From the NCBI GenBank assembly GCA_950295325.1, contig OX485805.1, positions 29,003,501 through 29,067,500 on the forward strand: a DNA stretch of 64,000 nucleotides, in the 5' to 3' direction. Position 1 is the first letter of the stretch, and every line of letters starts with the position of its first letter. Made by a program: the position numbers and the translations under genes. This DNA is from Polytrichum commune (lineage: Eukaryota; Streptophyta; Polytrichopsida; Polytrichales; Polytrichaceae). This document shows, piece by piece, positions 43,882 to 56,971 of this stretch. The notes beneath the pieces are model-generated. The model was not told where the DNA came from and searched no databases. It saw only the letters and a program-made list of their open reading frames with translations.

Positions 43882-46800
43882 TCAGTATAACTCCGCTCCT
43901 GTGTACGGTTCAGATATACTATGTCGCAAGCAAAACAGATCAATGCGATCCCACGCCTCCTCTAGCATCATTTGAGGAACGGCAAAAACAATCCTCAACC
44001 AGTTTGGAGTACCAAATGCAGAGCCTGCAATCAAACAATCAAACAAGTAACAGCCAACACATTGTCACTGCATAACCCTTAAAGGATGTAGGAGCTATAC
44101 ACAATATCTACCAACCTCACCTAGTCCTAAAATCATATTTGAAGGTTGGAATCTTTAATTAGTACATTGTCTAATGTCAAGGATAAAAGTAAAATATACT
44201 CATGAGTGACATTGGTGATTAACTAAGTTGTCTTTACATCCAATGGAACTCAGGCTGTGTATTTGAACCTAAATTCTCAATAACAGTAAGGTATTTAACT
44301 GATTCGAAAAGTGCACCTGAAGAATAACTTGATTTTAGGTAGGGTCACTTTTGACCAAACTCTCTAAAAACGGAGATATGCTCAAATACATGTTTTTGTG
44401 CATGGAGAGGCTCAGATTGGGCCTCTCGGATGCATAAGGATAAGCTTCTTTAAATAAACTCAGGTATTTATCACTAACAAGAATTAACAGGAGGTGGAGC
44501 TGAAAATTGTTGGGTTTCGTCACGATAGTGGCAGAATATTAACCTGGTAACACAACAACTGATTCTTCATCAACAAGTAATGACGCAAACTCCACATCAC
44601 TGTCTATGTCCTTGAAATTTCTTGGGTCAATTCGCACCTACAAAGACAAAAGTGAAGACAAAATATGCATCAGGTCAACACAAAACCTCCAAATGTGTAA
44701 TTTTAAAGTTTAAATTACACCTAGTGGTGTTCAACATAATTATGCTATAATTAATCTGTTGTTTTTGTTAACTAGTAAGTGTAATGTGGCATATAATAGA
44801 TAAAAACATTGAAAATTTGTGATTACCGTGGCATAAATCAGTTATCATGATGCTATTTCAACATGTAACCAAGAAAAACAGCAGTTAAAAGATATTATGT
44901 ACAAAGGTACATGGTTTAGTTGTGGCAAGAAGTTTACCATAATATACATCGCTCCTTGAGGCTTTGTTGGGCAATCAAGACCTTTGATACTTTGTACACG
45001 GTTATAACACAACTCGGCTCCCGCCTTGAGCGATTTTGCTGTGTCTTCAAAGAAACTTGAAGGGGTACTAAGTAACATCCCACAAGCAGCAGCCTGCACA
45101 AATTATAAGAATCCAATCAGCATACAGAGAGGTTGGGGTTGACATTAAAAAAAACAGTTGCATGCATGATGTAATATACAAAAGCCGCAGCAAAAATCTA
45201 CAGCTACATAAGCATGATAATATAGTATATAGATGATTAAGCATATTTAGGCATGTACCTGTGAAAGTGTTGAGGTTCCTATGGTCATCTGCATAAGTCT
45301 TGTAAGTGCCTCAGTCACCTATTCCCATAAAAAGCAAAGATCAGTATTTTTCCTGGTTCTCTTTGACAATCACTTGATATTCAGAATCAAATGAAGTAGA
45401 AAGAGCAGAAAACTTTTAGTACCTTCGCTCTAAATAGAATACCCTTTGGATCAGCTACAATAATCCAACCGAGTCGCCAACCCGGAGCGAGCCACCTCTT
45501 TGAAATGCCTCCAACTGTCAACACAGGCACTTTCATTGAGAAAGCCGCCATGGGTGTGAACTCCGTTGAACCAAACACCATGTTTGCATAGATCTCATCA
45601 GAAATTATGGGCACTTTTAGTCTCTCCGCAGCATTCGCAATCTGCACTGGCGCAAATACCGTATTGGCAATGAGTCATACATCCAAACTCCCAGAGGCAA
45701 AATCATCATGTAGAAACTATAAATTGTTGATATAACATCACAAATTCTTGATTAATGCATCATAATCGCTATATCTTCTTGATTCTTCTAGCATGTGCCA
45801 CATTCTGCTACTACGAAGCATATTTTTACACACCAATCACACATATTATAAGATAATTACATTATACACCACTAGGTAAAATTTCAATGTAACAATTTCA
45901 TAATATGCCACCTTTGGAAATTTGTGATGTAATCAGATCAACAAAAGCCAACCCCATCCTACACAAAATAACTAAGTAACCTTCACAGAGAGATCAAGAC
46001 ACCTACACGATACTCTTATGTTTCTGTGAAATTGGTAATTCTGTAAAGAAACCACCTACCCTACATGTGGGTCAGATTAGGCGTAAATTGAACAATTTTT
46101 CCAGAAGGTATCACATGTCACCACATAATTATTTGGAACCTCTCAAAAGATGCCGTGTAATATTTAAGCTAGGCAGAGACATGACCTATTAGACCCAAAC
46201 TGACAATATACATGGCAGTTTGGATATTTTAGGACACAGTACACAAAGACGCATTCCAAAAGCTGGGTGCAACGTTTTTATTTGTTCACTAACCTTCACC
46301 AAGTGTTGGTACTTGAAAACTGACCCACAAGGATTGCTTGGGTTACAAACAAACCATGCAGCCGTATTGGAATCTGCAAGCGACGCGATTTGGTCCAAGT
46401 CCACCTCCCAATCTCTCTCGGGAAGTAGGTCGTAAAATCGGCATTCAACTCCATAGTACTTGCAGAAAGTTTCGTAGATAGGGAACCCCGGTCGAGGAAT
46501 TAAAATATTAGCCCCTGTGGTAGCCAAAGCCGCAATACATAATTGTATGGCCTGGGAGCACCCCACTGTGATGCTCACATCCTCGGCTGTCAAATTAAAT
46601 GGGAGTGTCGGTGAATGATAATCAGCAACCGCTCTGAAATCCCAGAAAAAAACATTTACCACCCAGAAAAGTAGGTAAACATCCAATTATCCTTCACTTG
46701 TTTTGTGAGCTTTAGACTACTTGAAAATCAGATCAGCAAGGGTATTGAAAGGTACGTTTACACACAACTACTCGCACGGTCATGGTTGTGGATCGGGCCC

Positions 46801-48219
46801 ACTCTCAACAATAACTGCAATTATTTATTGTTTAGGTACAACTACTCTTGATGTAGTTCAAGAGTGGATTTGACCTCAATGAACGTGGTCTCTCCTATTG
46901 GTGCAATCTGTGGAGTAGGAGAAAAGCACCACCAGGAGGAATCTAGTGGAAATTTTGTCTAGGAGTAATTTCCTCCTAGAAATCCTCTCCATGCTTTGGG
47001 CTTGAAATTCTCTCCCGGGGCCACATAGTAACAACAAACAAAAACAGAACCAAAGTAAACTACAACCATCGCAACTACTACTGCTACTACTACACCTTGT
47101 ATCATAGTAGATGGGAAAGGTAAGAGTACTTGGGGTGTCATTGTCATCAATCCACCTTATCACACCTTATCCCACCTTATCCCTCCAAAATAGAACCAAA
47201 GAAAGTAAACTACAACATCAACCACCAAAACGGTCGTTGTGCATATAGGCACCTTAACCGATGCATACCATGAAGTGCATGAGGTGGAAAGGGCTGTGGA
47301 AAAAGGGAAAAATAAGTGCGTACTTGCGACATTCATGAGAGCCAGCTGAATGAGTGTATCCATTGTACAAGTAACTCTTGGTGGCAACCACCATAGCCTC
47401 AACCGCAGCATCCGGAACTTTCAAGTGGCCAAAGGCAGTTGGGTCTCCTTGTGCAAGAGAAATCTTCTCCTTTTTCTTGGAGGCAAGGACACTCAATGAC
47501 TCGAGAAGCTCACGGATCGGATTCGTGCTAGTCAAGGCAGTGGGGCATGCGCGGACGTTCCATTCTTGATCCAACTTGGATTCCTGTGATACGTACACAA
47601 TTGCAAAAGTTGTTGTCGATACACAATTGAGTAAGAAAGGGTTTGAATCAAATGGTTTCATGCTAGCAGTTGAGGAGAACTGCTCGCAGTTTGAAAAGAA
47701 ACACAGATTGATGTACACGATTGTACAATCTTCCATCAACAATATTCTTTCACATAACAATTTAATCAATAGGAGCATCTTTGCCAGCCGCCTACATCTT
47801 TAGGCCTTGTAAATACAAACCGTCCCCTAAAACCTTACCTACGATTGAGTTGAAAGGTGGTTTGAATCAACTGGTTTCATGCTAGCAATTGGACACTTCT
47901 CTTTCTGCTGTCAGTTTGACAAAGCAACAGAGACTGATGTACATAAGTCGAGCAAAGACTTCATATGTTGATGATCTGTAGCAACCCCAACCCTGATCTG
48001 AAAATTGTACGTTAACTATTCGAGAGGGAGGAAGATGATCACCTCTGCCTGCACGTCAACTGTGGGTAAGCAATTTCGATGTCCTCCATTAAGTTGAGGC
48101 GGGAAAGGTTTGAGGTCCAAAGAAGGCACAGCAATAATCTCCCCTTTCAATCCTTGTCCGTTCTCATGATGCCCTACTTCCTTCTCTTGATGCGTCCTCT
48201 GCGGGACAAAGGTTACCAT
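43882..48219 (-). CDS. Tyrosine aminotransferase family (class I/II PLP aminotransferase), 8 exons
   Basis: Exons in transcript order: 48219-48043, 47583-47324, 46633-46294, 45641-45423, 45318-45259, 45093-44938, 44637-44544 and 44024-43882, all GT-AG and in phase, giving 482 residues. The core from residue 60 matches plant TAT: WNVRACPTALTSTNPIRELL, ISLAQGDPTAFGHL, SYLYNGYTHSAG, ITVGCSQAIQ, ILIPRPGFPIYE, CNPSNPCGSV (Asn243), SDEIYANMVF (Asp274, Tyr277), ISKRWLAPGWRLGW with PLP Lys307, and NWLRIVF with the carboxylate-binding Arg446. Such enzymes move the amino group of tyrosine or related amino acids to 2-oxoglutarate, feeding 4-hydroxyphenylpyruvate to tocopherol, plastoquinone and phenolic pathways. 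Exon 1 (59 residues, no clear targeting signal) is less certain; an apparent GTG two codons upstream was not used. Confidence 0.92.
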
Positions 48220-48559
48220 ACTCACAAGATCTCTGTTGGTTCCGGATACAACTCAAAAAATAATGAAAGAAGATGTTTTATTGATGGGGTCACTGATTCG
48301 ATTGCTTTTCTTCTCCTCAATCCCAAGCTCTCACACTTCTGCATGCACAGTTGCACTACAATGAATCACAGAATACTTTTTCCAACCTCCAAGTTAGCCG
48401 TTTTAATGTCCAAAAGAAAAAGTCTCCACATAAAAGGCTTGCTTCTTCAGTACTTTTTTCTTTAGAAAAAGCCAAGGTGTAGATCTAAGATCTTTGCAGC
48501 GACAGCTGGGGAAAGTGAAAGTGCAACATACAATATAGAAGGACAGCCCTCACCAGAAT

Positions 48560-49290
48560 GGTGACCAAAAACTTGGGTTCCCAAATCTCTCTCCCCAATG
48601 AGAAGAAAACTCCAATTCAGCCTTCAATCCACAAATTCCAATCCGAGAGGGGAATGCACAAAGAGGGAAAACAAGGTGTGGACTCCAAAGAACAAGTTGA
48701 GATAGCGCTCAATAAGAATGATGAGCCAAAAACTTGGGATCCCAAAATATCTATCCTCTATGAGCAGACTCCAAATTCAGCCACCAATCCACAAATCCCA
48801 AATGGACAAAGAGGAGGAGAAACAAAGAACCAAGTAAGTGGACATAGCCCAAACACTTGGGAGCTACAATAATAATCCCAGACAGAATGATTGGAGTTAC
48901 AAGCTTGGGTTCCCAAATACCTCTCCCCAAAGAGAAAACTCCAAATTTCAGCTCCCAATCCACGAAGGGGAAAAACACAAGGTGTGACCCCCAGAGAAGA
49001 AAATATAATTTTATATTCTTATATTTATTTTACACAGCCCTCAACAAGAGTTCAGAGGAGCCAAATACTTAGGCTCCCAAATATCTCTCCTCAAGGACAA
49101 GAAACCCCCCAAACACTTGGGAGCTACGATAACAATACTCCCACACCCAACACTTGGGCTCCCAATTATCTCTCCCTCCTCAGAGAAAAGACTCCAAATT
49201 CAGCCTCCAATCCAGAACTCCCAAATGCACAAAGAGGAAGGCAACGCAAACAAGCAAACAAGTGGACACAGCCCAGATAGACAGCTGCTC
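48560..49290. repeat. Tandem array upstream of the aminotransferase gene, ~160 bp unit
   Basis: Five degenerate units start near 48566, 48725, 48899, 49060 and 49148. Each opens with a variant of ACTTGGGTTCCCAAATATCTCT, followed by GAGAAAACTCCAAATTCAGC, CAATCCACAAATCCC, CACAAAGAGG and, in some, CACTTGGGAGCTAC. Spacing is 159, 174, 161 and 88 bp. It lies 340 bp or more 5' of the start codon, in the promoter or an upstream leader. Confidence 0.85.
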
Positions 49291-50659
49291 CAGCTCCTAC
49301 AATGATAACAATAATCCCCAGCTTAACCCAATCCCACACATCATATATGGCCAGAGATGGCACAGATGCCCAGGTTTGGGGGCGAGGTCGGACCCAGATG
49401 ATCCTCTCAAGAGCGCCAGACAACATCAGCACGCAGCCCCAAAGAGTCGATGATTCCAATAGAATGTGAAAGGAAGAAAGAAAGAACGAAAGAAGCAAGC
49501 AAGCTCAAATGCTGCTTGCTGCTTCTGATGCTGATGCTGGTGAACTCGATGATGCTTGTATGTTGCGATGAGTTTGGGTTGAAACTTACTTGCTTGGGTG
49601 GGTGGGTGGAGTGGCGGTTGTGGATGAGCGAATTGGGGCATGGATTTATGTTATGTGTCGTGGGATTGTTCCAGGGAAAGGTGTGTGTGGGCGCCACGCG
49701 GGCCTGCCTGCTCTCTTGCCCTGGTCCTCGACGCGGCCGCCATAGCCACGCCCTTGCTTTCTGCCATTAAGGGAAATTTCCGTAGATTACGCCATCTACA
49801 CCATCCATAGATTTTGTGTGCTCCGAGACTCTGATGAGTCATCGTCCATCGCTTGAAGGCCTTCAGTGGGCCCAGGAAAGTTGGAGTAAGTTAGTGGCCA
49901 TAAGAGACTACACTAATTACCCCAATTAGTGTGTGTTACTGTTTAAAGTTACGCACTAATTATCCCAATTAGTGTGTATTATTATTTGGAGTTTCGCAGT
50001 GCGATAGTGTTTTACTCAGGAGTTCAATTTCTACTAACAAGATTTCAATAGGTTGTTTGGACATTATAGAACATAAATGACTTTGTTTGGTAAAATGTTA
50101 CATTCTCGTTGAATAGTTATAGCACTGCGTAACTCTGAATAGTCACATGCACTTATTGGGATAGCCAATGTAGTTTAGTCTCCCATGTTTACACAGAGGT
50201 GTTGTCATGATGATGTTGTTCTTTGAGCATTACAGTAGATGGGTCTTAAATGGTTACTTAGTTCCGATTGGCCCACTTCTCGTAGGATATGAAACTCGCG
50301 TTAATACAAGATGGTTAGCAAATCTAAATTGAGGCCATAGCCACTTCCCTCATAATTTTTGGAGCTCACATGCGTTTGGATATGGCCTCAAAGATCTTGA
50401 GGTGTTTTATGAAAGTCCTTACCTATGGTGAATTTGGAGAAGCTCATAGGCAACAAGCGTTTTACTTCCGACATTTGCCAAGCCTCCTCTTGTTGTCCAA
50501 AATTTCATGCATAAATCTAAATACACTTAGATCCTAGTGTTTTTTTGCAACTAAGGGAAACTTGCATAGTTCTAACATCTACCCATCCCAAGATTTGGCC
50601 ACTTTTGTTATGCTTTTGGTCCTCTATCTATCATTTAAGTAAGGCATAACCCTTGCAAA
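49291..50659. other. 5' flank of the aminotransferase gene and intergenic DNA
   Basis: A G+C-rich patch with a NotI site at about 49680-49760 could be a promoter or first-exon region. Open frames on both strands at 49407-49770 are not convincing genes. At 49910-49970 the palindrome CACTAATTaCCCCAATTAGTG occurs twice. 50225-50385 is a degenerate copy of the dispersed repeat also at 4.3-5.0 kb. Confidence 0.45.
50225..50385 (+). repeat. Dispersed repeat, copy b
   Basis: Shares GGGTCTTAAATGGTTACTT, GCCCACTTCTC.TAG.ATATGAAAC, AGATGGTTAGCAAATCTAAAT and GAGGCCATAGCCACTT with 4323-4925. Inverted copies lie at 51030-51170 and 58720-58905. Class unknown. Confidence 0.65.
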
Positions 50660-50830
50660 ACATTATTAAGTAGTATGCCTTCATTCATGTGGACTCTAAG
50701 AAAATAACCATGGGATGCCCCAACCTAGTGTAGATTCAGACTTGATCTTAGTTGCCTTGCACTAGGCTGGGACATCCCATGGTTATATTCTCAAGGCCGC
50801 ATGAACGAATGCACACTGCTTAATAATGTT
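50660..50830. repeat. Long imperfect hairpin
   Basis: Arms of about 70 bp (ATAACCATGGGATGCCCCAACC pairing with ATAACCATGGGATGTCCCAGCC in the reversed arm) at roughly 85% identity, with a ~25-base loop. Weaker pairing continues outward. No target duplication was found, so it may be a MITE relic or an inverted duplication of the kind that can give rise to small RNAs. Confidence 0.7.
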
Positions 50831-53720
50831 ATGTGAACGCTTGAAGGGTAGATTTTTGGAAAAAAATATGTTATAGAATATCATGTCATGGGCCGCAAGG
50901 GTTGATTTGTAAATATGATTATGAAAATCAACATGAGAAACCCAACTAGGGCTAATATAAGCAAGTTACGAGCCACGAGAGCAATGAGTGGGCATGACTA
51001 CAGCCCATAGTTGGCTCTATGATTGTACAAGAAGAATGAGAATCTTGACTTTGACAATGAACAAGACATTCATGTGGGCTCCAAAAATTATGAGGAAAAT
51101 GGCTATGTTGATCTTTATTTGATTTTGCAAATCATTTTGCATTGATCATGTGTTTAACATCTTAGGGGAAGAGGGTGCAGAGCTAACAATGTCCATTTTA
51201 GGTCAATTTACGCTAATATGAACATGACATGCTTAGCTTATTTGTTTGATTCCAATAGTGCCCACAAGAATATTGAGTAATGTGACCCTTCTAGAATGGA
51301 TGCTTTCCTGAAGCGGTTACCAATGTACGACCTCTTGGATTTGCTATCTAAAGTAAAATGGCGTGCTACATTTGAGGAAAATTTGATCACTTTACAATTG
51401 GTCCCATGTTAGGCTCACACACCTTACACTAGTCTCTAATTGTAAGTTTGATGTCAAACAATATAAGATGTTAGTTACAACCAGACATAACAATACGTAG
51501 TACCAAAATGTTGCACCTTGACCCCATAAATTTTGGGAGGATGATGCCCCTTTTATGTTAAGCCACTCTTACGAAATGAATAGTTTTAAGCTTGAACATT
51601 GTTAATGTTCACTAGGTTAAAGTGAGCGTATAAGTTTCCAACACCCAAAGTGCAATGCCTTGCCTTGCCATTATAGTAGGTTTTTTCCAGTATGCCAACA
51701 ACATGGTTTTGTTTAAACCTAGGAATAAAGGCCGATCCCATGCCCTCACTTCTCACTCCCCTTTTGTAGAAGTATTGTTACGGATGTGGCCCACATTAAA
51801 TACCATGATAATTTACCTCACCATGATATCAACTCTCAAATGACATATCATGTAAGGTAAAAATGTTACAAAAACGCTTCCTAAAGTCCACCAAAGGGGG
51901 GGGGGGGGCACCGTACTTAAAATCTTGAAAACACGTGCATTCAAATGATATGGCATCTTTTAATCATGGTTTATTTTGAATTTGATATACTTTCAAATAT
52001 TTTAATTCAAAGAGAGGCCCCAACCAATTCATTTATGAAATAAAATGAAAAATTCCAAGAATATTCTTACCAAACATATAATATATTAATTCCAAACGAA
52101 TATTCAAAGAATATGTGTCTTATGTGATACCCCCCCATTTAACTACCCGTTGAATGCACATGATATCGGAGCTTTATACTAAGTGCTCCGTTGGGCCTAA
52201 AGTACTTATCAATGTACAACTATCCTATATTTGCATTCTATATATGAATAGGTTTATGCTATATTCCAAAATATCTTGTACCTTTAGGAAGAGGGTTGAT
52301 AAATAAGCAACACCCTAGACTATTGAACGACTATTTATCAATGTTTCATTATTCAGGGCCACTTCACACACTAGCCAAGAGCCATGACCATGAGATTATG
52401 AGAGCCCAAAAGAAGTGTCCGAAGGCCATCCCAAGACACCTTCAAAATCATGTAGTGTGGTCACGGACCCTCAAGTGTAGTGCGAAGTCATATGTGACCG
52501 GGCCCTCAACCAAATGCTATATCAATGAATTTCTATCCATGCGGGGTCTTCACACATAATAAAATAGAATAAATCAATGGTTTTGAGCATTCGGATTGCC
52601 ATGGTCTCCCCGTTTTGTGTTAGGCCTACCTTCAAGAGTTAGATTGTAAGAATAGTTAAAGTGATCGTGAAACATGATCCATTTGATGCCATGTAGGAAT
52701 CCATGCAGACCTTACATCCATCTTACATCCATCTTACATCCACTTACTCTGTTGGTCCCTCACGCGTAGTGTGAAGCGAACTTGGATTGGCTCCACCTTT
52801 TCCACCAACGAGCGTGCTTCAAGTGCAATGGTCAAGGGCCCTCAAGCTTGTGTGTGAAGTGAGTTTACGTTGAGGTGACGAGTAAACCACATGTGGGTCT
52901 GAATTCCAGTAAGTTATAAGGTTGAGGCATCCATAGTCAACTATGTCCATTTAACCACTCACTAGGGTCATATAATGCCCAACATGGATGATATTTATAT
53001 ATATTTTAAAGCAAATAGAATGTTCGCATATTGACTATGACCATGACAAAGTTGGGCTTGGATGATGCATAAGGTAATGTCTTTGAGCCTATTAGAACTT
53101 GACACTTCCAACATTTTGGATAAAATATGCGGGCCTTGTTTGGTAATTTATCTTAATTGGAGGACATATTTTGAGTGGTGTGTGGTTAGGTTAGATCTAA
53201 GAGCAGAATCCAACAAGACATGTGTTTACGTGGCAGGATTGGATTATGTGCTAGTTAAAATTAAATTAGAATGTTTAAAAAAAATCATTCTAGACTCCAT
53301 AGTCTACATGTTTGGGAGGACCTAGGTATTTAGTTGAGGAATCAACACACACGTACATTTGATAAACACAACTAAACCAAGAGAGGTATGATTTCCAATC
53401 CAAAGTTTTTTGCTAACACAACACAATTTTCCTTGTGTAAATATGCTTGGTAGAAGTGTTGGAGAATATGAAAGTAACACCAACATGCCTTTTTGGATGG
53501 ATGTTGGTTTTAGCACCATCTATGTTAGACATACATTCCATGTCCAGGTATGTATACTAGGTATAAATGTTTTAGTTCATATTGGCAAAAAAACCACAAT
53601 GGAGGATTTCAACAAGGCCCAACCAATTGCTCATATATAGAATTGTTTTGGAGGAAGTTGATTCCAATTGGTGTGTGCAGGAGGTGATTGCCCATATGAT
53701 TAGGTGACCTAGCAGATAGA
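50831..53720. other. Intergenic, gene-poor
   Basis: 51030-51170 is an inverted copy of the dispersed repeat. A run of 13 G lies at about 51896-51908. A short tandem of CTTACATCCAT occurs at about 52711-52745. 53320-53410 resembles 5195-5275. No gene supported. Confidence 0.45.
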
Positions 53721-53884
53721 AACTCCGGTCCCTTTGAGGGGCCGGCGTGAATAGAGTGTCCGTTCGTAATGCCAACAACCCGATGTCCAGGTGACCTAGC
53801 ATTTATATGGAAGTTAAAGGTATGGTGATGGGTTCTACTAACAGACACTCTAGTCACTCCGGCCCCCTAAGGGGGACCGGAGTT
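53721..53884. mobile_element. Small inverted-repeat element, class unknown
   Basis: 164 bp. The left end AACTCCGGTCCCTTTGAGGG and the reversed right end AACTCCGGTCCCCCTTAGGG match over about 50 bp, continuing through GCCGG.GTGA.TAGAGTGTC. The CCGG-rich end is itself palindromic. I see no clear target duplication. Confidence 0.65.
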
Positions 53885-56561
53885 CTTCTTCTTCTATGGT
53901 GATGGGGTATTATTTCATGACTACCCTTGAAGGTCTTGGTTGTGGGTTACGATTTCATGGTGGTTGTATGCTTCATTTTGCAATCGATTTTTTCATTTTG
54001 TATCAAAACCATTTTAAGTCACTTACCACTATAAGCATACATATCTCTACCGCTAATCGCCTAAGAGATCAGTTTTGGTCTCTCCTTCACCTTAGCAAGA
54101 TGGTGGGGGTTCAAGGGCATCTCTGATGTGTTTGGAAATTTTCCAGGGGGAAGGTTTAAAGCTTAGTTGAGCACACCCTTCACCACAATGTGGTCATTTG
54201 GTTAGTTATAACAGGTTGTCAAAGTTAAATACACTACTCTGTTTGTAGTAAACTAGGAGGGTTGCCAAAGACAAACAATTTTGACACAAATAACGATGTT
54301 CGACCCATATGGTATTGTTTTTTCCTTGCACCATTTTTTAACACATTATACTTAAGTATAGAAAAATTATGACCAAAAAAACACCTAAATTTATCCAATT
54401 TATATTCATCAAAAAATTCAAATGACAACCCAATTAAAATGCCCACATAAATATTTCAAGCAGTTCTCCGAGCACCAACCCTATGGGTATGTGAATTGAA
54501 CCTTTATAAACAACTTAGTCTTAAGAAGCTTTCTCTTTTATAGAGAGGGACATTCCTTTTATAGCATATTGGAAATACTCAAACGTTTAGGAGTTAAGTG
54601 ATGTCTAAATGACAAGTAATTTATAATGACAACAACGTATAACAAGGATCATTGTGGGCGCATGTTGTTGTACTTAAGAATGAACACTTGTGTGTTTTAC
54701 ATTTGAAGTTTGTGGTTTCTTTGTGAAGTAAAAAGATTGAAACATCAATATTTGGAGCCTATGAACAATGTTCAATATTGAATTTTTCAACACCTATCAA
54801 ATGCCATTTTGGCCGTCAAAGAAGTTTGTTTGTTTTTTTTGGGGGGGGGGGGCACTTCACAAAAATGCGCTCTGCAAAGTTTCCACCAGTTACAATGAAG
54901 GCCTCTCCAAAAATTGCTTGTCACAAAACACATTGGCTATAATTTGCAAATAAAACATAGTTGGATTCCAATCTTGGCACTCTAGTAGACACTTCCAAAT
55001 TCCAATAACTCTTACAATTTTGACTCTGCAACTTCGACTCTGCATTGAGTGTAACTTCAACTTGGCAAGCATAGCTATATGTGAACATGGATTTTCCAAA
55101 TAGAATTGGGTGAAGAGTGAGCGCAGAAGTCGATTGAAACTTGAAACATTGGATGCATTGATGCGAGTGTCATTATGCAATCCTCCAATGGAAAATAGGA
55201 ATTGGACTAGAATTTTTGACACTTGAAAATCAACCAAAAACCAAAAGGCTTTGCCTTTGGAATTGGATGATGATTAAGCGCATTATGTAGGGAATCTAAA
55301 TAATTTTAGTGCATCATTTTATTGTATGCACTTCTTCAATATAGTGAGACATCATATTGTTTTCATATTCAATACAAAACGGCCAATATCAAGTTCCCTA
55401 TTGTGAAGTGTTGCAAAAAAGTTTGAAAGTTTTAAGTGAAGTGTGATTATTTTGAAGCTCTTCACAATGAAATGCATGTGCACACCTCAAACTTGAACAC
55501 GCCTATGAACTTGATGAAACTTCTATGACGAAGCTTCTATGGACCCCGAATAGAAGGCCCCATATCCCCAATCAATTATTTGCCCGCAAAGGCAATTGGA
55601 GAAGGCAACCTACTTCAAACAAACGGTGAGATTGTGAGGTCTTACATGTAATGGTGAACAATTTGATTCAATATTTTCATTTGTTCTTTTTGTTGGGAAA
55701 GCCTAGAAATTGCAAGTCTATAGTGAGTACTCTCAATCTTAAGGCCCTCATGTACCATATTGCAACTTGAACTCGAATTGGAAAAGGACAATTATCATAT
55801 CTTTTCAAGGCAATTGGAGAAGGTCGGCCAACCTACTTTGAGGAACAAATTTTAGATTGAGAGTCGGAGCTTGAAGAAGAGTGTGAGGTTGACGAGTAAC
55901 TCTCCCATTATTTGTGTTTTAGATCGAGCCTTTCATTCTAAACGGCATTATCCAATAAATGTAGTTGTAATTTAGAGCCCATCTTCCAAAAGGAAGGTCT
56001 TACACCTTAATTTGCATCATGGATAACCATAATCATGGTAAGGAGAACATGTTCACATTCACATCGGTGCAAAGTCAGCGATGTTTATTTTCTTGTCTTC
56101 TCTTTTCAAGTTGTGATTTGTTATGCCATGCATAACGATTAATGTTGGGAATGTTCTTTCCAACACCTATAAGAGGATGTTGGAAATGTAGGTAGATGAA
56201 TAATGATCATAGCCCTTTAAACATCAAACATGTCCTGATGGTGCTTTGAAGCCAAGAGAAATGAAGCTATTTTTTGTTGATTACTTTGTGTTATTTCAGT
56301 TCATAGGAAGAAAAGAAATCCCTTATTAGAACATCTTGATTGTTCAAATGAGATATTTCATTTGAAGATAAGTCGAAATTAGGATTCAAAAATACGATAA
56401 AGTGTGCGGAGGATTTCATTGTACTATTCTATGTGATATTTAGTATTGTGAGTTGTCACTTTTAACACATGAATATAGTTTTAATTCAAAGTATCTTTTA
56501 CACACCTTGGGACAAAACCACTTTAGAAAATATTTGTAACAAAATCCTATAAGTATAGTTT
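53885..56561. other. Intergenic, AT-rich
   Basis: T-run followed by 12 G at about 54832-54852. The rest is low in coding signal on both strands; I see nothing to annotate. Confidence 0.45.
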
Positions 56562-56971
56562 CACGGGTAGATCACTCCATTGTCAAGTTGAACACCACGT
56601 GCGACCAAAAAAAATCTTCTTTTGGTAAGTTGCACCACCAAAATGGGTCAAAATTTTATCAAATTTTTTTCATCAGTAGATATACACAATACCTATGACA
56701 TAATTAAAAGTGGTAACTAAATTTGATGATTTGTTTTTTTCATAAAACATACCATTTCTAACTAGAATGACACAGAATTGAACTAAAACAATTACTAAAA
56801 AAAATAAAGATGACTAAAAATTTCAAAAAAGTATACAAAAGATACTATCAATGGTTATGTATATGTAGAAAAAATATCATAAATTTTAAAATTATATATG
56901 GCATGTAATATAGGGGTAGCAAACTTTGTCCGCACGTGGTGTCAACTTGACAATGAAGTGACCTCCCCGTG
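56562..56971. mobile_element. hAT-like MITE with perfect 8 bp target duplication
   Basis: 410 bp. The ends CACGGGTAGATCACTCCATT and, reversed, CACGGGGAGGTCACTTCATT pair over about 44 bp, through GTCAAGTTG and CACCACGTGCG. TATAGTTT stands at 56554-56561 and 56972-56979 without a difference. The interior is AT-rich and non-coding. A different family from the 17640/18159/28175/59157 MITEs. Confidence 0.88.

Noticed and set aside
48566-49290. CRISPR-like regular repeats
   Set aside because: Unit lengths vary (88-174 bp), copies are degenerate with no constant repeat and variable spacer, and the DNA is plant nuclear.
49407-49770. Overlapping open frames on both strands, one with a hydrophobic stretch
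   Set aside because: No family match, no splice partner, and low-complexity Leu/Met or Ser runs; more likely promoter or 5' UTR of the aminotransferase gene.
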